DNA of 64,000 nt from contig CAMYLT010000001.1 of the NCBI GenBank assembly GCA_947259505.1, positions 1 through 64,000 of the forward strand. The letters are read 5' to 3'. This DNA is from an uncultured Porticoccus sp. (lineage in GTDB: Bacteria > Pseudomonadota > Gammaproteobacteria > Pseudomonadales > Porticoccaceae). Below the pieces are notes generated by a model. That model was not told where the DNA came from. It saw only the letters and a program-made list of their open reading frames with translations, and made no database searches. The position numbers were made by a program, and so were the translations under genes. Positions 7,524 through 16,749 of this stretch are shown in pieces. The number at the start of each line of letters is the position of its first letter. The first letter of the stretch is position 1.

Positions 7524-10028
7524 ATGAATACGGATATTCCCGCTCGGGTCAAGTTGGCGCCGGTTGCTAACGATAATTTGGCAGAGGTATTGCTGGAGCA
7601 TCAGGATCTGGGGGTGATGCTGCTGGATGAGCGGCTGAGGGTTCGCTTCTGGAATCAGTGGTTGGCGGACTGGACGGGTATGCCCGCTCAAGATGTCGCT
7701 GATCGTCCCTTTGACGGTTTATTTCCCAGTCTGGTGGGTACCCCCTTTGCTGACGCGGTTGACAATGCGCTCTATCAAGGGCGAGTCACCAGTTGGAATC
7801 AACAGCGCAACCCTGATCATCTGGACAGTGTGGAAATGGTCATGGCTGGCGGCCCTCGCCAGATGCCTTTACATCGTATTCAGTTCACTCCTCTGGCGCT
7901 GCCGGATATCGGTGTCTGTTGTATGGTGCAGGTAGATGAAGCACCCTTTAATGCCATTGTCGGTCAGCCTTCCCGGCGGGAGCCGACAGAGGGCCAGCTG
8001 GATGGGAACCGCTGCCCGGTCTACCTGGAAACGGTGAGGCTGCCAATGCTGGTGCTGGATAGCCAGCATCTGATAGTCGATGCCAATGAATCCTTACAAA
8101 CCTTGTTTGGCTTTAGCCTTGATCAACTGAAGAGTCGTCCTCTGCGGGTGTTGTTGCCTGGACTCAGTACCGAAGACGGGGTTGATATTAAGGCCGCCCT
8201 GGAAGGGCCCGTTGGAAGTGATGCAGCATTTGTCCTCGAAGGGGCGACCGTCAATGGTGAAAGCCTCGGTCTGCGAGCAAGCTGTTTTCCATCAGCAGCG
8301 AAGCGAGATGGTTGGGTGGTGTTGCTTCAAGATATTACGCTGGAGTCGGCCAATCTGGAGGCGTTATTTCACCAGCGCAAGCTGATCAGTACCGTCTTCA
8401 GTCAGGTGGTCGATGGCATTTTGCTCACTGATCGGCACGGGTTGGTAGAGCACCTCAATCCCATCGGCATGGAATTGCTTGGTGTTAATGACTCTCAGCC
8501 AAATCGTTATGTGGACGAGTTGATGGTGCTGATCAATGAAAGCGGTCAGCAGGTCGAGTCCCCGTGTTTGGGCGCATTGGCCAGGGGCAAGGCCATCTCC
8601 GCCCCGGAAAACACACAGCTAAAGGTGCCCGGCCAGCAGCCTTTCCAGGTGGTGGTCACGGCTACCCCCTTGCGCAACCGGCTTAACGAGATTACCGGGA
8701 CGGTGATGGTTTTCCGCTCAATCAGTGAAGCACGGCGTGTCTCTACCCGGCTCACCTGGCAGGCCACCCATGATCCGCTGACCCAGCTGGCCAACCGCCG
8801 CTGCCTTGAAAATGAGATTCTTAAATCTATTGATGCCGCCCATTCGGATGAAACCACCCATACGCTGCTTTACATTGATCTCTACAATTTCTCGGTGATC
8901 AATGACACCTGTGGCCACAATGCCGGTGATGAACTGCTTTGTCAGTTTGCGCGCTTGCTTGAAAAGCAGGCGGAGCCGAGGGATGTGGTGGCCCGTATAG
9001 GCAATGATGAATTTGCACTGCTGCTGAACGAGCGCACGGTGGAGGAAAGCCGGGAAGTAGCGGAACAACTACTGTGGCAAATTAAGGAGTTCAGCTTTCC
9101 CTGGGGCGAACGGCGCTTGAAGGTGGGTGCCAGTATCGGCGCCAAGGTGATTGATCGCAGCACCACCTCGGAGATTGATGTGCTGGTGGCGGCGGGTACC
9201 TCCTGTGCCACGGCTAAGGAGTCGGGGCGCAACCGAATCAACTTTAACTATCGAACTGTCGAAGTCAGCCAGCGCCAGAGTATTGCCCAGTGGATTCCGA
9301 TTATTACGGAGGCATTAGAGGAAGATCGTTTTGTGCTCTACTGTCAGCCAATTGTACCCGTGCTCGAGGCTCGGAACTCCAAGGTGCGCCACTATGAAGT
9401 GTTGGTGCGGATGGTTGATCGTGAGGGCAACATTGTGCCGCCAGGCAAATTTATCCCGGTGGCAGAACACTATGGTCTGGTGGAAGACATCGACCGCTGG
9501 GTGTTGAACCACATCTTTGACCACCTTCAGCAGAACAAGGATAAGGAGCAATGTTTTGCGGTTAACCTGTCGGGCAATACGATCAGTGATGAGGGGCTGA
9601 AGGACTATATTGTTGGTAAGTTCCAGAGCACCGGAGTGAGTCCCTCCCGGCTGCAATTTGAAGTCACTGAGACAGCGGCTATCCGCCACTTTGACCGAGC
9701 CATGGACCTGATTCACGCCCTGAAGGATCTGGGTTGCTATTTCTCCCTGGATGATTTTGGCAGCGGGCTTTCATCCCTGGGTTATCTGAAAGAATTGCCG
9801 GTGGATTACCTGAAAATTGACGGTAGTTTTATCCGCAATATGGAGCTGAATGAGGTGGATTACTCCATGGTCAGCACCATTAACCACCTGGGTCACATCA
9901 TGGGTATTGCCACCATTGCCGAGTGCGTGGAGAACGCTACCCAATTGTCGATGCTTCAGGAAATCGGAGTCGACTACGCGCAAGGCTACCTGATCGCCAA
10001 GCCAGCACCGCTATCCAGCCTGAGCTAG
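7524..10028 (+). CDS. PAS-GGDEF-EAL protein, probable c-di-GMP phosphodiesterase
   Basis: From the ATG at 7524 the protein has 834 residues and no transmembrane segment. Three PAS-like regions (about residues 30-150, 165-280 and 295-410) precede a GGDEF domain starting at HDPLTQLANR and an EAL domain to the C-terminus. The GGDEF motif is GNDEF at residues 493-497, and the Arg of the RxxD inhibitory site is absent, so cyclase activity is doubtful. The EAL domain retains the key residues: EVL at 625, the Asn in AVNLSG, Glu in FEVTET, DDFGSG, the Lys in DYLKIDG, Glu in AECVEN and QGYLIAKP. It is therefore likely to hydrolyse c-di-GMP. A GTG at 7512 is a less likely start. Confidence 0.93.
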   Translation: MNTDIPARVKLAPVANDNLAEVLLEHQDLGVMLLDERLRVRFWNQWLADWTGMPAQDVADRPFDGLFPSLVGTPFADAVDNALYQGRVTSWNQQRNPDHLDSVEMVMAGGPRQMPLHRIQFTPLALPDIGVCCMVQVDEAPFNAIVGQPSRREPTEGQLDGNRCPVYLETVRLPMLVLDSQHLIVDANESLQTLFGFSLDQLKSRPLRVLLPGLSTEDGVDIKAALEGPVGSDAAFVLEGATVNGESLGLRASCFPSAAKRDGWVVLLQDITLESANLEALFHQRKLISTVFSQVVDGILLTDRHGLVEHLNPIGMELLGVNDSQPNRYVDELMVLINESGQQVESPCLGALARGKAISAPENTQLKVPGQQPFQVVVTATPLRNRLNEITGTVMVFRSISEARRVSTRLTWQATHDPLTQLANRRCLENEILKSIDAAHSDETTHTLLYIDLYNFSVINDTCGHNAGDELLCQFARLLEKQAEPRDVVARIGNDEFALLLNERTVEESREVAEQLLWQIKEFSFPWGERRLKVGASIGAKVIDRSTTSEIDVLVAAGTSCATAKESGRNRINFNYRTVEVSQRQSIAQWIPIITEALEEDRFVLYCQPIVPVLEARNSKVRHYEVLVRMVDREGNIVPPGKFIPVAEHYGLVEDIDRWVLNHIFDHLQQNKDKEQCFAVNLSGNTISDEGLKDYIVGKFQSTGVSPSRLQFEVTETAAIRHFDRAMDLIHALKDLGCYFSLDDFGSGLSSLGYLKELPVDYLKIDGSFIRNMELNEVDYSMVSTINHLGHIMGIATIAECVENATQLSMLQEIGVDYAQGYLIAKPAPLSSLS

Positions 10029-11053
10029 AGGGCTGGTGGTGTGGCGCTTTCGAAAGCGCTGAAGATCTCCGGATACTGCTCTAATGTCAGCCGTGGACCA
10101 AACTGGCTAACGACGTTGGCGGCTGCCAGGCTGGCGAGCTGACCGGCGGCTGGATAATCATAGCCGTGGGTAATGGCATACAGGAAGGCGCCAGCAAACA
10201 TATCCCCCGCACCATTGGTATCTACAGCGGTGACCTTGTGGGGCGGAATGCGGTAAAACTCGCTACCGTCGCAGATGAGTGCGCCCTCAGCCCCCAGGGT
10301 AATGGCAAAACTGTTGGCGACGTTGAGCAATTCCCGGGCAGCCTTGTCGATGTTATCGGCTCCCGTCCAGCCCAGTGCTTCGGCCTCGTTGCAGAACAGC
10401 AGGTCAACCCGTTGGCCGATCATCTGCTGTAAGCCGTCCCGGAAGAACGTCACCATCCCGGGATCAGACAGGCTCAGGGCGGTTTTGACGCCGTGTTGTT
10501 CGGCAATTTGCCGGGCACGAATGGCGGCTGCTCGGCCAGTTTCTGAGGTTACCAGGTAGCCTTCGAGATAAAGGTACTGAGAGTTGCTAATCGCTTCCGG
10601 GTGCAATTCAACCTCAGACAGCGTTTCACTGATACCGAGGAAGGTGTTCATGGAACGTTCTGCATCGGGCGTGATCAATACCAGGCACTTACCCGTAATC
10701 CCATCGGCCAGCTTGTCATTGTGGTGGTAGTCAACCCCGGCGCTGGTCAGATCGTTAAGGTAGAAGTGGCCGTGCTCGTCATCGGCTACCTTGCAGGAGT
10801 AGAACGCCCTGCCGCCAAAGCTGCTCACCGCGATAACGGTATTGGCTGCGGACCCGCCACTGGCCCGTTTTGAGGCGGTCAGATGATTGTCCAGATGATC
10901 CAGCAACTGATGGTGACGTTGCTCGTCTACCAGTGTCATCAAGCCCTTGTCGATGGATAGGTGTTGCAAGTCCTGGTCAGTGACTTCGATTTCGGTATCG
11001 ACCAGGGCAGCGCCGAGGCCATAGACATGGTATTGGTTCATGGGAAAAGACAT
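10025..11053 (-). CDS. PfkB-family carbohydrate/nucleoside kinase
   Basis: The ribokinase/PfkB fold is clear. The N-terminal signature SGGSAANTVIAVSSFGG and the C-terminal anion-hole and catalytic motif DTNGAGDMFAGAF are both present, with the catalytic Asp in the latter. Length is 342 residues. Relatives are often annotated as adenosine kinase or sugar kinase, and the substrate cannot be read from sequence. The start is ambiguous: the ATG at 11053 and the ATG at 11041 are both in frame and neither has a strong ribosome binding site. The gene converges on the PAS-GGDEF-EAL gene with a 4-base overlap of the two stop codons. Confidence 0.88.
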   Translation of the reverse strand: MSFPMNQYHVYGLGAALVDTEIEVTDQDLQHLSIDKGLMTLVDEQRHHQLLDHLDNHLTASKRASGGSAANTVIAVSSFGGRAFYSCKVADDEHGHFYLNDLTSAGVDYHHNDKLADGITGKCLVLITPDAERSMNTFLGISETLSEVELHPEAISNSQYLYLEGYLVTSETGRAAAIRARQIAEQHGVKTALSLSDPGMVTFFRDGLQQMIGQRVDLLFCNEAEALGWTGADNIDKAARELLNVANSFAITLGAEGALICDGSEFYRIPPHKVTAVDTNGAGDMFAGAFLYAITHGYDYPAAGQLASLAAANVVSQFGPRLTLEQYPEIFSAFESATPPAL

Positions 11054-11111
11054 TTATGAAAAAGGATTCGGCGGCTATTATGCCCCGCCATGAGACATAG
11101 TAAAGGGCGGA

Positions 11112-11129
11112 CTTGCCAGTGCTGGCAAG
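11112..11129. promoter_or_regulatory. Perfect palindrome in the pfkB-like/mrcB divergent region
   Basis: CTTGCCAG and CTGGCAAG form an 8-base perfect inverted repeat around TG. It lies in the 100-base region between two divergent genes and ends 12 bases before the mrcB ribosome binding site. It has no T-tract, so it is not a terminator. An operator is possible, as is an mRNA hairpin ahead of the ribosome binding site. Confidence 0.35.
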
Positions 11130-11153
11130 CCATCCTGAATTGAGGAGCAAAAA

Positions 11154-13478
11154 TTGGTCAGCAAGCGACGTACAAAGAAAAAACGCGGTGGGCGCAAGAC
11201 GCCCTCCCGCTGGCGTTGGCTATGGCGTTTGTTGGCCGTCTCGGTTGTGGTGGGCGCGCTGGCTCTATTGGTGCTTGATGCGGTGGTCTACCAGAAGTTT
11301 TCAGGTAAGAAGTGGTCATTGCCCTCCTATGTGTACAGCCGTGCGCTGGAACTCTATCAGGGGCAAGCCATCAGTCGAGAACAGCTCCAATGGGAGTTGG
11401 GCAACCTGGGGTATCGGCGGGTGCCTGCCGCCAAGGAACCCGGCCAGTTCAGTGTGTCGAGCAGTCGAGTTGAACTCTTTTCCCGTGGTTTTGAATTTTG
11501 GGATGGCACTGAACCTGCTCGTCTGATGCGCGTGTCGTTTGGTGGTGACCGTGTTTCGGCGCTCAGCGATAGTCACGGCAGCGAGTTGACGCTGGCCAGA
11601 CTGGAGCCAATGGTCATCGGCGGTATCTATCCGGCGCATAAAGAGGATAGGGAGTTGGTGCAACTGGCTCAATTGCCCCCCTATCTGGCCGATGGCCTTG
11701 TGGCGGTAGAGGATCAAGGGTTCTACAGTCACCATGGGTTATCTTTTCGGGGCGTTGCCCGCGCCATGGTGGCCAACCTCAAAGAGGGGCGATTCTCCCA
11801 GGGCGGGAGCACACTCACCCAGCAGTTGGTGAAAAATTTCTACCTCAATCAGCGGCGTACGCTGACGCGCAAAGTGCAGGAAGCGCTGATGGCGGTGTTG
11901 CTGGAGGTGCATTTCAGTAAACAGGAAATTCTTGAAACCTATATCAACGAGGTATATCTGGGTCAAGCGGGCGATCGTGCGGTACATGGCTTTGGATTGG
12001 CCAGTCGTCATTATTTTCAGCGCCCCATTGAGGATCTGGAGCTACACCAGATAGCTCTGCTGGTGGGGATGGTCAAGGGTGCGTCTTACTACAACCCCTG
12101 GCGTCAACCAGAGCGGGCTTTACAGCGTCGTAATCTGGTGTTGAAACTGATGGCTGAACAGGGGGTGATTGACGCCCCCCAAGCGCAGCGGGCAAGCCAG
12201 AAACCATTGGGTGTTGTACCCGCGCAAAATGGTAAAGGTGGCCGCTGGCAATATCCGGCTTTCCTGGACCTGGTTAAACGCCGATTGCGGGAACATTACG
12301 ACGAGTCAGATTTGCAGACGGAAGGCTTGCGGATATTTACCCATTTCGATCCACAGGTGCAGCGCAAACTGGAGAGTCGGGTTGCCAGCCGAATCGAAAA
12401 CCTTGAAAAAGGCTACCGCATTGAAGCGGGCAAGCTGCAGGGCGCGGCGGTTATTGTCCGGATTGGTTCTGGTGAAGTGGTGGCCATGGCGGGTGACCGG
12501 CAGGCGGGTTATGCGGGGTTTAACCGGGCGCTGGATGCCCGACGGCAGATTGGCTCCACCGTGAAGCCTGCCGTCTACTTGGCGGCATTGGAGCAACCTT
12601 CGCGCTATACACTTGCCAGTCTGATTGATGATGCGCCAATTTCGGTTGATGGTGCCAATGGTGACGTGTGGGAGCCGCGTAATTTTGGTCGCGAGAGCCA
12701 TGGTCCGGTGCCGCTCTACCAGGCGTTGGGACAATCCTATAATCAGGCGGCGGCCCGTCTGGGTATGGAGCTGGGTGTGGATACGGTGGTCGATACGCTG
12801 CACCGCCTCGGTTATGAAGAGCCCCTGTCGTCGCTGCCGTCACTGACGCTGGGGGCGGTTGCCATGTCACCCGTGGAGGTGGCGCAGCTCTATCACTCCA
12901 TCGCCGCCAATGGCTTTTACACGCCGTTACGGGCCATCGATTCTGTCTTTACGGCGACGAATACTCCGCTCAAGCACTATCCTTTTGAGAGCGAGCAGCG
13001 TTTTGATCCCAAAGCGATGCACCTACTCCACTACGCCATGCAGGTCGTGTTGCGTGAGGGCACGGGTAAAAGTGCCTACCGACGCCTGCCAGAATCGCTG
13101 GTGTTGGCAGGTAAAACCGGCACCACCAATGACCAGCGTGACAGCTGGTTTGCCGGCTTTAGTGGCAATTACCTTAGCGTGGTGTGGCTGGGTCGCGATG
13201 ATAATGGCAAGACACCGCTCACCGGTGGTACTGGAGCTCTGCAGTTGTGGACGGATATCATGGCGACGCTGGATAACCGCTCCATGGTATTTAATCAGCC
13301 GGAAGGCGTCAGTTACCATTGGGTAGAGCCCTATACGGGTTTGTTGAGCAGTGAGGGCTGCGAGGGTGCACGCTATTTGCCATTTATCGATGGTAGTGCG
13401 CCGCAGCAGCAAAGTAATTGCCGCCCCGCCACATTTGATGGCGTGATTGACTGGTTTAAGGGTAAGTTTGGATGGTAG
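11154..13478 (+). CDS. mrcB: Bifunctional penicillin-binding protein 1b
   Basis: PBP1b polymerises lipid II into glycan strands and cross-links them in the periplasm. The 774-residue protein has a basic cytoplasmic tail, a transmembrane segment (about 22-45), a UB2H-like region, a GT51 glycosyltransferase domain and a transpeptidase domain. The glycosyltransferase domain has catalytic Glu186 in AVEDQGFYSHHG plus GGSTLTQQLVKN. The transpeptidase domain has S468-TVK, SYN and KTGTTNDQRDSW. The start is TTG at 11154, supported by GAGGAG 7 bases upstream, and no nearby ATG fits. The stop overlaps the next gene, a lipoprotein of the LpoP type, by 7 bases. Confidence 0.96.
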   Translation: MVSKRRTKKKRGGRKTPSRWRWLWRLLAVSVVVGALALLVLDAVVYQKFSGKKWSLPSYVYSRALELYQGQAISREQLQWELGNLGYRRVPAAKEPGQFSVSSSRVELFSRGFEFWDGTEPARLMRVSFGGDRVSALSDSHGSELTLARLEPMVIGGIYPAHKEDRELVQLAQLPPYLADGLVAVEDQGFYSHHGLSFRGVARAMVANLKEGRFSQGGSTLTQQLVKNFYLNQRRTLTRKVQEALMAVLLEVHFSKQEILETYINEVYLGQAGDRAVHGFGLASRHYFQRPIEDLELHQIALLVGMVKGASYYNPWRQPERALQRRNLVLKLMAEQGVIDAPQAQRASQKPLGVVPAQNGKGGRWQYPAFLDLVKRRLREHYDESDLQTEGLRIFTHFDPQVQRKLESRVASRIENLEKGYRIEAGKLQGAAVIVRIGSGEVVAMAGDRQAGYAGFNRALDARRQIGSTVKPAVYLAALEQPSRYTLASLIDDAPISVDGANGDVWEPRNFGRESHGPVPLYQALGQSYNQAAARLGMELGVDTVVDTLHRLGYEEPLSSLPSLTLGAVAMSPVEVAQLYHSIAANGFYTPLRAIDSVFTATNTPLKHYPFESEQRFDPKAMHLLHYAMQVVLREGTGKSAYRRLPESLVLAGKTGTTNDQRDSWFAGFSGNYLSVVWLGRDDNGKTPLTGGTGALQLWTDIMATLDNRSMVFNQPEGVSYHWVEPYTGLLSSEGCEGARYLPFIDGSAPQQQSNCRPATFDGVIDWFKGKFGW

Positions 13479-13972
13479 TAAAACAGTTTTCCCTCATGAC
13501 AGCGCTGCTGTTGCTTGGACTCCTGAGTGGTTGTGCCCAGGTGTATGTGCCGATCGGTCAGTCCCACCCTGCGGGAACGTCCCCGTCTGGTGGCGCCACA
13601 CAGCCTCCGCCGCCTCGCCCTGCACCGGCTCCGCCCCCTGTGGTGGAGCAGCAGCCCAGCGGTCCGCAGATCGCGCCGTCGGTTTCGGCTCCCGTGTCCG
13701 GTAACGGTGCGGTGATGAATTTGCTGGAGGAGGCCTGGCGACTGAATCGAGCCCATGAATATGACCGTTCCAATGCGGTGGCTGAGCGGGCTATGCGTAT
13801 AGATCACGCGGAGCCGGAGGTCTACCTGGTCATGGCATCGAATTATTTTTCCATGATGCAGTTACAGTTGGCCGAGCAATTGGTGCGGCAGGGTTTGCCT
13901 TTGTCTGGGCAAAAACAGGGTGTTAAAGCCGATTTGCAGTCACTTTTAGTCAAAATTCAGTCGCAACGTTAA
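13472..13972 (+). CDS. TPR lipoprotein, probable PBP1b activator (LpoP-like)
   Basis: This 166-residue protein has a lipoprotein signal peptide with lipobox LLSGC (Cys21), a Pro-rich flexible linker (residues about 35-70) and a C-terminal TPR-like helical region (about residues 80-166, containing EVYLVMASNYFSMMQLQLAE). Its ATG overlaps the mrcB stop by 7 bases. In Pseudomonas aeruginosa the lipoprotein LpoP, a TPR protein encoded next to PBP1b, activates that synthase. The same topology and position support the same role here. That activation is an inference. The lipobox and linker are directly visible. Confidence 0.8.
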   Translation: MVVKQFSLMTALLLLGLLSGCAQVYVPIGQSHPAGTSPSGGATQPPPPRPAPAPPPVVEQQPSGPQIAPSVSAPVSGNGAVMNLLEEAWRLNRAHEYDRSNAVAERAMRIDHAEPEVYLVMASNYFSMMQLQLAEQLVRQGLPLSGQKQGVKADLQSLLVKIQSQR

Positions 13973-14081
13973 GCTTGTTCGTAATTTGGTGGATTGCACT
14001 TGTAATTGTGTCAATTTCATAACAACATCATTCGCCAAGCGAGTAATTTCCTATATCAGTCTTGAGAGCGACAGCGGAATC

Positions 14082-16355
14082 ATGAATAACTGGCGTGGAG
14101 TTTCCGAACGAGGCGTAACCTTGATTCGCGAACTGGCTCTGGATTTGTCCCGGGCCGCCTTCAAGCAGTTGCTCCACACGGTACATGACCGGCTCATCGA
14201 TTATTCCCAGAAACCTTCAGAAGGTGAGCAGGGCTTTGAGTTTCTCCATGCCCGTTCACAAATCAGTGCACGCCACAATGAAATTTCCCGCCGCTTCCTG
14301 AGTACTCTTGACGAAGCCTTTGACCGCTTTTCTGCTCGGGAGCTGGGTCGCAATTTGGGCTCCTTGGCTGACGGCCCGAAACCATCCTCATTAGTAGGCT
14401 CTGAGGCTCGCAAACACATTGCCTTAATGAACGATGCTGATGTCGAAGAGGGCTTGGCTCTGTCATCGATTCGCAAGCGCTCTGAGGTGGAAAATGCTGA
14501 GCAGCTTTGGGCTCTGGGCCAGAGGATGGCATTGCTGGCCTCCGGTAAGAAAATTGAAGACTGTCAGTTGCCGTTGGCACCGGGTTGCTATTGTGAGGCG
14601 CTTCAAAATGCGCTCAGTATCACGGATATCCAGTTGGCGGCGAAACTGGTGATTTACAAACTTTTTGATCGCCAGTTTATTCCCCAGCTCGCAGACCTGT
14701 ATCGCAAAGCCAATGATCAGTTGATTGAGCTGGGTGTGTTGCCCAATCTTAATTACCAGATTGAAAAGGCTCAGGGTGTTGATGCTGACAGGTACACCGG
14801 CGCTGCACCAAGGGCTCACACAGTAGCCTCGGGCGTACAGCAAATCCCCGTTTTACAGGAAGTAGCAGCTCACCCTCTGTCGCTACCTTCGCAGGATCTG
14901 CCCTCACGGGAGTACCAGAATCAGTTGATGGATAGCATCCAGCTGTTGCAACAACGACTGGCGAGTGCCGCTCCAGCTTATCTGGTGGCACCTCCCGGAC
15001 AGTCGCTCAAGTACACCGAGCAAGAGTTGGTGGAAGCGGCTGTACAGTTGCAGCAATTTGATCAGGTAATGGCGGCAGACATTCTTACAGCGGCCAGCCA
15101 GATCAAACCTCTGGATATTGCCCGTGCCAGAACAAATCTGTTGGAACAGCTTAAGCAGATTACCCACGCCGAAGAGCCTCCGCCATTGGGTGGGGACGAT
15201 GTGCGTACCATTGATCTGGTGGGCATGTTGTTCGAATATATTTTGAATGATGAGCAAATCCCTGACTGCGTCAAGGCGCTGCTCAGCTACCTGCATACGC
15301 CTTTCCTGAAATTGGCCTTTTCCGAGGCGGATTTCTTCCGCCATCAAGATCATCCTGCCAGATTGTTATTAAATGCTATGTCTGATGCAGGAGGTCAATG
15401 GGTTAGTAATGACGGGACTTGTCAGTACGATGTGCTTGAGCAGATCAAAATGGTAGTTCGTCAGGTGCTTGATACCGCCGACGTAGAAACTCGCTTATTC
15501 GCCTCTCTGCTGATGATGTTTAATGGTTACGTTCAGAAGGTTGAGATACGTGTTAAATTATTAGAAAAACGTGCCATGGAGCGAGCCCGTGGAGAAGATC
15601 GATTCATAGCAGTGAAACAACAAGTCAATCGAGAAATACATAATCGAATAGTTAATAAAGAAATTCCATCTGCGTTGCTGCTGTTTTTTTTACAACCCTG
15701 GTCAGATTATATGTCCCACATCTTGCTGCGTTATGGCTCTGATGCAGAGCACTGGCAGCAGGCGATTGGTTTGGTCGACGATATGCTCTGGGGGTTGGAA
15801 CTCAATGGCTCTGCCGGGGAACGGTTGCGATGGCGGCAACACTATCCATGGATGGAGTCAATGATAGAAAAATGTTTTGATATGATCGGCTACGACAGTG
15901 ATAAGGCGTTAAAGTTGAAGCGATCTATTGATCGTATATATCAGTTGCGTGAAAGAAATTTGAAGCCAGAGGCTGCCCCAATGGATCTTCGAGATAAATT
16001 AGTGCAAATTGCTGAGCGTCGGGCTGGAGAGTGTACGGATTTGTCTCGGCTAAGCGACAAGGAAAAAGTAGTCGTTGAGAAGCTTCGACTGATGGAGTTC
16101 GGAACTTGGTTTGAGTATACGAATGGCCACAGAGAAAAAGTAGCTTGGTTTAATCCCGACTCCTTGCAATTTCTGTTCGTGGATCAAAGCGGTAAGCGCT
16201 CCGGGATGAAAACCGGCAATGAGCTGGCGAAGGCCATGGTTAACGGTGAGCTGCGCATGATTGGCACCAGCGCCAAACCGTTGGTGGAGCGCACCATGGA
16301 AAGCATCTTCAGCGATTTGAACGAGCGCGCTCAGTCCAAGCTTCAGGCGGTGTAG
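14082..16355 (+). CDS. DUF1631 family protein
   Basis: A 757-residue, mainly helical soluble protein with no signal peptide. It resembles DUF1631, a large gammaproteobacterial family of unknown function that is sometimes mislabelled thymidine phosphorylase. The C-terminal about 90 residues (from FGTWFEYTNGHREKVAWFNP) look like the small beta-rich module typical of the family end. The ATG at 14082 is preferred over the upstream GTG at 13986, whose added 32 residues (Cys-rich, then hydrophobic) are unlike the family; the ribosome binding site is weak. A PilZ gene follows after only 4 bases, suggesting a shared c-di-GMP-linked function. Confidence 0.82.
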   Translation: MNNWRGVSERGVTLIRELALDLSRAAFKQLLHTVHDRLIDYSQKPSEGEQGFEFLHARSQISARHNEISRRFLSTLDEAFDRFSARELGRNLGSLADGPKPSSLVGSEARKHIALMNDADVEEGLALSSIRKRSEVENAEQLWALGQRMALLASGKKIEDCQLPLAPGCYCEALQNALSITDIQLAAKLVIYKLFDRQFIPQLADLYRKANDQLIELGVLPNLNYQIEKAQGVDADRYTGAAPRAHTVASGVQQIPVLQEVAAHPLSLPSQDLPSREYQNQLMDSIQLLQQRLASAAPAYLVAPPGQSLKYTEQELVEAAVQLQQFDQVMAADILTAASQIKPLDIARARTNLLEQLKQITHAEEPPPLGGDDVRTIDLVGMLFEYILNDEQIPDCVKALLSYLHTPFLKLAFSEADFFRHQDHPARLLLNAMSDAGGQWVSNDGTCQYDVLEQIKMVVRQVLDTADVETRLFASLLMMFNGYVQKVEIRVKLLEKRAMERARGEDRFIAVKQQVNREIHNRIVNKEIPSALLLFFLQPWSDYMSHILLRYGSDAEHWQQAIGLVDDMLWGLELNGSAGERLRWRQHYPWMESMIEKCFDMIGYDSDKALKLKRSIDRIYQLRERNLKPEAAPMDLRDKLVQIAERRAGECTDLSRLSDKEKVVVEKLRLMEFGTWFEYTNGHREKVAWFNPDSLQFLFVDQSGKRSGMKTGNELAKAMVNGELRMIGTSAKPLVERTMESIFSDLNERAQSKLQAV

Positions 16356-16359
16356 CACT

Positions 16360-16728
16360 TTGACTGAAGATGAACGCCGCCGCCTTCCCAGGCATCAACT
16401 AGACCAGCAGGTCGAACTGATCGATCAAGTCAATGGCACTTCGCTGGGGGTGCTGGTGAATATTCATATGGAGGGGCTGCTGATGATGGGTGGCCTGTCC
16501 ATGAAGCCAGACCACCTCTACCAAGTGCAATTGCAATCGGTGTCGTCCTCGCATCCGTTTGACGCTGTTGAGCTAACCATGGACTGCATGTGGACTCGTG
16601 CCATGGGGCAGCAGGACCGGGTTTGGGCGGGCTGCCAGATTATTGATCTGTCCTTTGAAAATAGGCAGCGACTAGCGCAACTGATCGACCTGTTTGCAGT
16701 TGAAGCGGGAGAGCTCTCAACCAAGTGA
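16360..16728 (+). CDS. PilZ domain protein with altered second motif
   Basis: A 122-residue single-domain protein. The N-terminal RxxxR motif of PilZ is present (Arg7 and Arg11 in RRLPR). The second motif, usually D/N-x-S-x-x-G, reads NIHMEG (residues 34-39), with His36 in place of Ser. The rest (LTMDCMWTR, GCQIIDLS) fits the PilZ beta-barrel. The start is TTG at 16360, since the nearby ATG at 16370 is out of frame. It follows DUF1631 by 4 bases and is probably co-translated. It likely binds c-di-GMP, perhaps with altered affinity. Confidence 0.82.
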   Translation: MTEDERRRLPRHQLDQQVELIDQVNGTSLGVLVNIHMEGLLMMGGLSMKPDHLYQVQLQSVSSSHPFDAVELTMDCMWTRAMGQQDRVWAGCQIIDLSFENRQRLAQLIDLFAVEAGELSTK

Positions 16729-16749
16729 TACCAGGTTTGATGGGTTGGT

